A stretch of 64,000 bases of DNA from Gymnorhina tibicen (lineage: Eukaryota; Chordata; Aves; Passeriformes; Artamidae): contig VXAZ01004042.1 of assembly GCA_013399875.1 (NCBI GenBank), positions 838,330-902,329 on the forward strand, in the 5' to 3' direction. How positions within the stretch are numbered: position 1 is the first letter of the stretch; every line of letters begins with the position of its first letter. A program made the position numbers and the translations under genes. This document shows, in pieces, positions 61,800 to 64,000 of this stretch. The notes under the pieces were generated by a model. The model was not told where the DNA came from and made no database searches. It saw only the letters and a program-made list of their open reading frames with translations.

Positions 61800-62040
61800 C
61801 TTTTCATGATTAATTCTCTCATCAGTGCTTCAAGGTCTTCAGGGATTTTGGCAAAGATGACTGTGTTATCAGCTGATCTAATGTGGCTTAGGTGTTCCCA
61901 TTTATCATGATGCCCTTTCCCTCTCTATTCAAGGTTTTTATAAACTTTTCCAAGCACGAGGTGAATTGTTCCAATGTGACAATATCTTCTTGTCTATTCT
62001 ATTCTTTCATTTGATCTCTTCACTTTTCTTGTCAATGTTT
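61800..62040 (-). mobile_element. RTE-clade LINE reverse-transcriptase fragment (minus strand)
   Basis: On the minus strand, 61984-61995 encodes RQED (counterpart of the R-Q-G-D of the RGVRQGDTISP motif), followed in the same frame by VTLEQFTSCLEK and then TLNREGKGIMING. After a one-base frameshift near 61900 comes HLSHIRSADNTVIFAKIPED, then LEALMREL. This is the RT palm order of RTE/BovB-type LINEs (RGVRQGD, then GI.I.GE.L.HLRFADDIVL, then PE.L). The catalytic FADD box is degraded to SADN at 61865-61876, so the copy is dead. Neither the endonuclease nor the 3' end was recognised. The clade call is inference from motif wording. I cannot distinguish AviRTE from an older RTE lineage by eye. Confidence 0.72.
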
Positions 62041-62178
62041 AAATGTCACTGCAACACACTGTTCATGTGCTCTGGGATTCTGAGAAATCCTGCTTCTTAT
62101 TCAGTGTTTCTCATGCTGACTGTGTCCAGGTTTTTTGTGTGTACACCGTTTCCATTACACACCTCATTAGGGGCGTGC
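62041..62178. other. Spacer, nothing recognised
   Basis: Short stretch between two repeat remnants. Confidence 0.5.
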
Positions 62179-62247
62179 ACCTGCTCCCATCAAAGCCAAG
62201 GGCAAAATTCCCACTTACTTCAGTAAAAGCAGGTTTGGACCCAGTGG
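62179..62247. repeat. Ancient amniote palindromic repeat remnant
   Basis: cctgctcccatcaaagccaa, then gggcaaaattcccacttact, then tcagtaaaagcaggtttgga matches from memory the turtle/archosaur motif cctgctcccattgaagtcaa, tggcaaaactcccattgact, tcagtgggagcaggatcgg. The ends cctgct (62180-62185) and agcagg (62228-62233) are inverted. Family name unknown. Confidence 0.5.
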
Positions 62248-63799
62248 TATGCCAACTGATAAATTAACTTTCAGACAAAACCCAAAGAGGTAGGAAATCT
62301 TCCAGGATTTTGATTTGTGATTTGAACAAAGGGAGATTTTTGTAATTGAAGTTGTTGATAACTTTTCTGTATATAATAAATAGCTCTTTCGTCTAGCCAC
62401 TGCTGAAGACCTGAATGAAAATACACTCTCTAATGTTGTTAATAAATAAAATGAAACAGAGTCCAGTAGCTTTTTTATAAAGTGAGCTACATTAATGCAG
62501 ACACCATTAACACTGTAGACTACAATTGCTTAAGATGGAAAGCGATGCCTGCTTTTTAAAATGAATGGAAGCCCATTTCCAAATGACCAATATTCTCCAA
62601 GTAATGTCATTGCAGTAAATTGCAATTAAATAAAATAAAAGAACATAAGGAAAAACATAAAATATTTTGGTCTCTGTGACAAAGAAAGCATGGTTTGGTT
62701 TTGGTTTTTTTTTGAGAGGTTAAGGACATGGAATGAAAAATTGGGTCTGATATGTCTTTAACATTATTCTATCATGATTGCTATTTTGACATTGTGGAGA
62801 TGCTTCTTCTATGAGAGACAGAGTGAGATTTCAGCATGCAGTAGTTTAAAATAGAAGATAAGCTTAATCTTCTTTTACAGTCAACATCAGTCTCTCATTT
62901 CTGTAGCTTAGGGTGTCTTCCCCCAAGCATTCAAACAAACCAGGACATATTTGAAGTTGGTTTATAAAATAAAACACAAAACAATCTACATTTCTTCTAA
63001 ATTGGAGTTATGATATTAAATCAAAATTTTCAATAAATCAATATCTGGTCAGAATTTTCTGAAAGTCAAAAAATTGTTGTAGTAGTACTTGTTTGACTCA
63101 TGACTGGCTATATTGTCAGTTTTTGATCCCAAACACGAGTTTCTACTTTCACTGACTGCAGAACTGTAATATAATGTCCACTGAACTATAGTTTGAGATG
63201 AAATTAATCTCTCTCATGATGTAAACCAAATTTAAGTCCTAGCCTCCAGAAATTGTTCAATTAATGAATTTCTCCACTAGTCCTTCATCAGAAATAACGA
63301 ACCCAGTCTGAAAATCTTTAATCAAATTCCCATGGAGCTCATTAAAGAAACTGGAAGTTTCTCTTGAGTGAACTATAGGATCAAATATATTCTCTGTATC
63401 ACTGCTACTGCAGTGAGTTTTATCCATCAGCTTGCAGCTCCTCTGTGTTGATGATACCTGTGGGTTGCCCAGAGCATACCATGCACAGGCAAAAAAAGCA
63501 GCAGAGGTAGAACTGAAGGAAACTCTGCTTGGTGTTCAGCAAGTATCAGATAAAGCAGCATAATCTTATTCCTTGTCAGCATTGTACAACCCCCAGGCTT
63601 CCCTCCACCAGGGAACTTTTCCCTCCAGACTAAGAGGTCAGTTGCCATGACTGCACATCACATGCCTTTTCTACTCAATATCATGCTTCATAGTGTTTAC
63701 TGTGGAGTGATTCAGATATCAATTGCACCAGGTAAAAAAGTCTGAATCTTAGTCTTAATGATTTGAGAGGTAGTAGCCATGGAAAGTATGAAACAGATC
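62248..63799. other. Non-coding block, nothing recognised
   Basis: AT-rich sequence with no supported gene. Confidence 0.57.
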
Positions 63800-63890
63800 T
63801 TCACCTCCTCTGCTAGTCACACTTTTCATTAATGACTTGATCGGTGCTCTGGGAGAGCAAAGGCTTTCAGAAGACTATAGCCCAGCTTCC
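63800..63890 (+). mobile_element. Possible CR1 RT-palm fragment (plus strand)
   Basis: cacttttcattaatgacttg encodes LFINDL in one frame, as in the LFNIFINDLD motif of CR1-type reverse transcriptase. The downstream segment (gagagcaaaggctttcagaa) may be a very degraded continuation toward the FADD box. Only about 30 bp is convincing and the rest is guesswork. Confidence 0.28.
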
Positions 63891-64000
63891 TTAATTTGGT
63901 TTTCATAACAAAAGTCACTGAAGTCTCCTTCTCTTTACTATCAAATATCTGTAGGACATTAAAAACATGAAAGTCCCATGAATCCCCTCTGTAACGCTGC

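Noticed and set aside
1..64000. Endogenous retrovirus or LTR pairs
   Set aside because: No paired LTRs, primer-binding site, or gag/pol/env-like reading frames were noticed on either strand.
1..64000. CRISPR arrays or bacterial defence systems
   Set aside because: No regularly spaced repeats and no prokaryotic gene organisation. The window is vertebrate DNA.

Overview
This window looks like a gene-poor stretch of an avian (or other archosaur) nuclear genome. The evidence is AT-rich, non-compact DNA with short ORFs, several degraded CR1 (chicken-repeat-1) LINE fragments including the typical CR1 3' end, scattered old SINE and ancient-amniote repeat remnants, and low overall repeat density. 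A single N follows a G homopolymer, as in a draft vertebrate assembly. There is no bacterial or viral gene organisation: no operons, Shine-Dalgarno-led genes, CRISPR array or rRNA/tRNA gene set. The species cannot be named from the sequence.

No protein-coding gene can be supported with confidence. The longest ORFs (about 130-182 codons, for example 24487-25035 on the minus strand) have biased, low-complexity or out-of-frame content and match no family I recognise. The best coding candidate is a short possible terminal exon at 40956-41087 (+): a good polypyrimidine tract and AG, 43 open codons, a TGA stop, and AATAAA 28 bp past the stop. It may be chance. The window is best read as intergenic DNA or intron of a large gene.

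Layout: 1-6.7 kb is unremarkable. 6.75-7.29 kb is an old minus-strand CR1 ORF2 remnant that includes the RT palm. 13.25 kb has a 54-bp tandem duplication. 19.89-20.16 kb is a tRNA-derived SINE whose body resembles V-SINE-type elements. 22.0 and 28.1 kb are MIR-like pieces. 24.4 kb (+) and 28.5-28.9 kb (-) are CR1 fragments. 34.1-34.7 kb holds adjacent ancient amniote repeats. 39.6 kb is a MIR. 43.7-45.3 kb is a cluster of SINE-like or ancient remnants. 53.75 kb is a 92-bp inverted-repeat (MITE-like) element. 57.15 kb is a CR1 3' tip. 61.8-62.04 kb is a minus-strand RTE-clade LINE reverse-transcriptase fragment, the most unusual repeat here. Between these lie long blocks in which I see nothing, apart from microsatellites, short tandem duplications and a few AT-rich, homeodomain-site-rich blocks that could be conserved non-coding elements.

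The recognisable pieces are dead transposon copies of different ages and do not form a pathway. I found no previously undescribed biological system. Repeat-family calls rest on remembered consensus sequences and need RepeatMasker-type confirmation.
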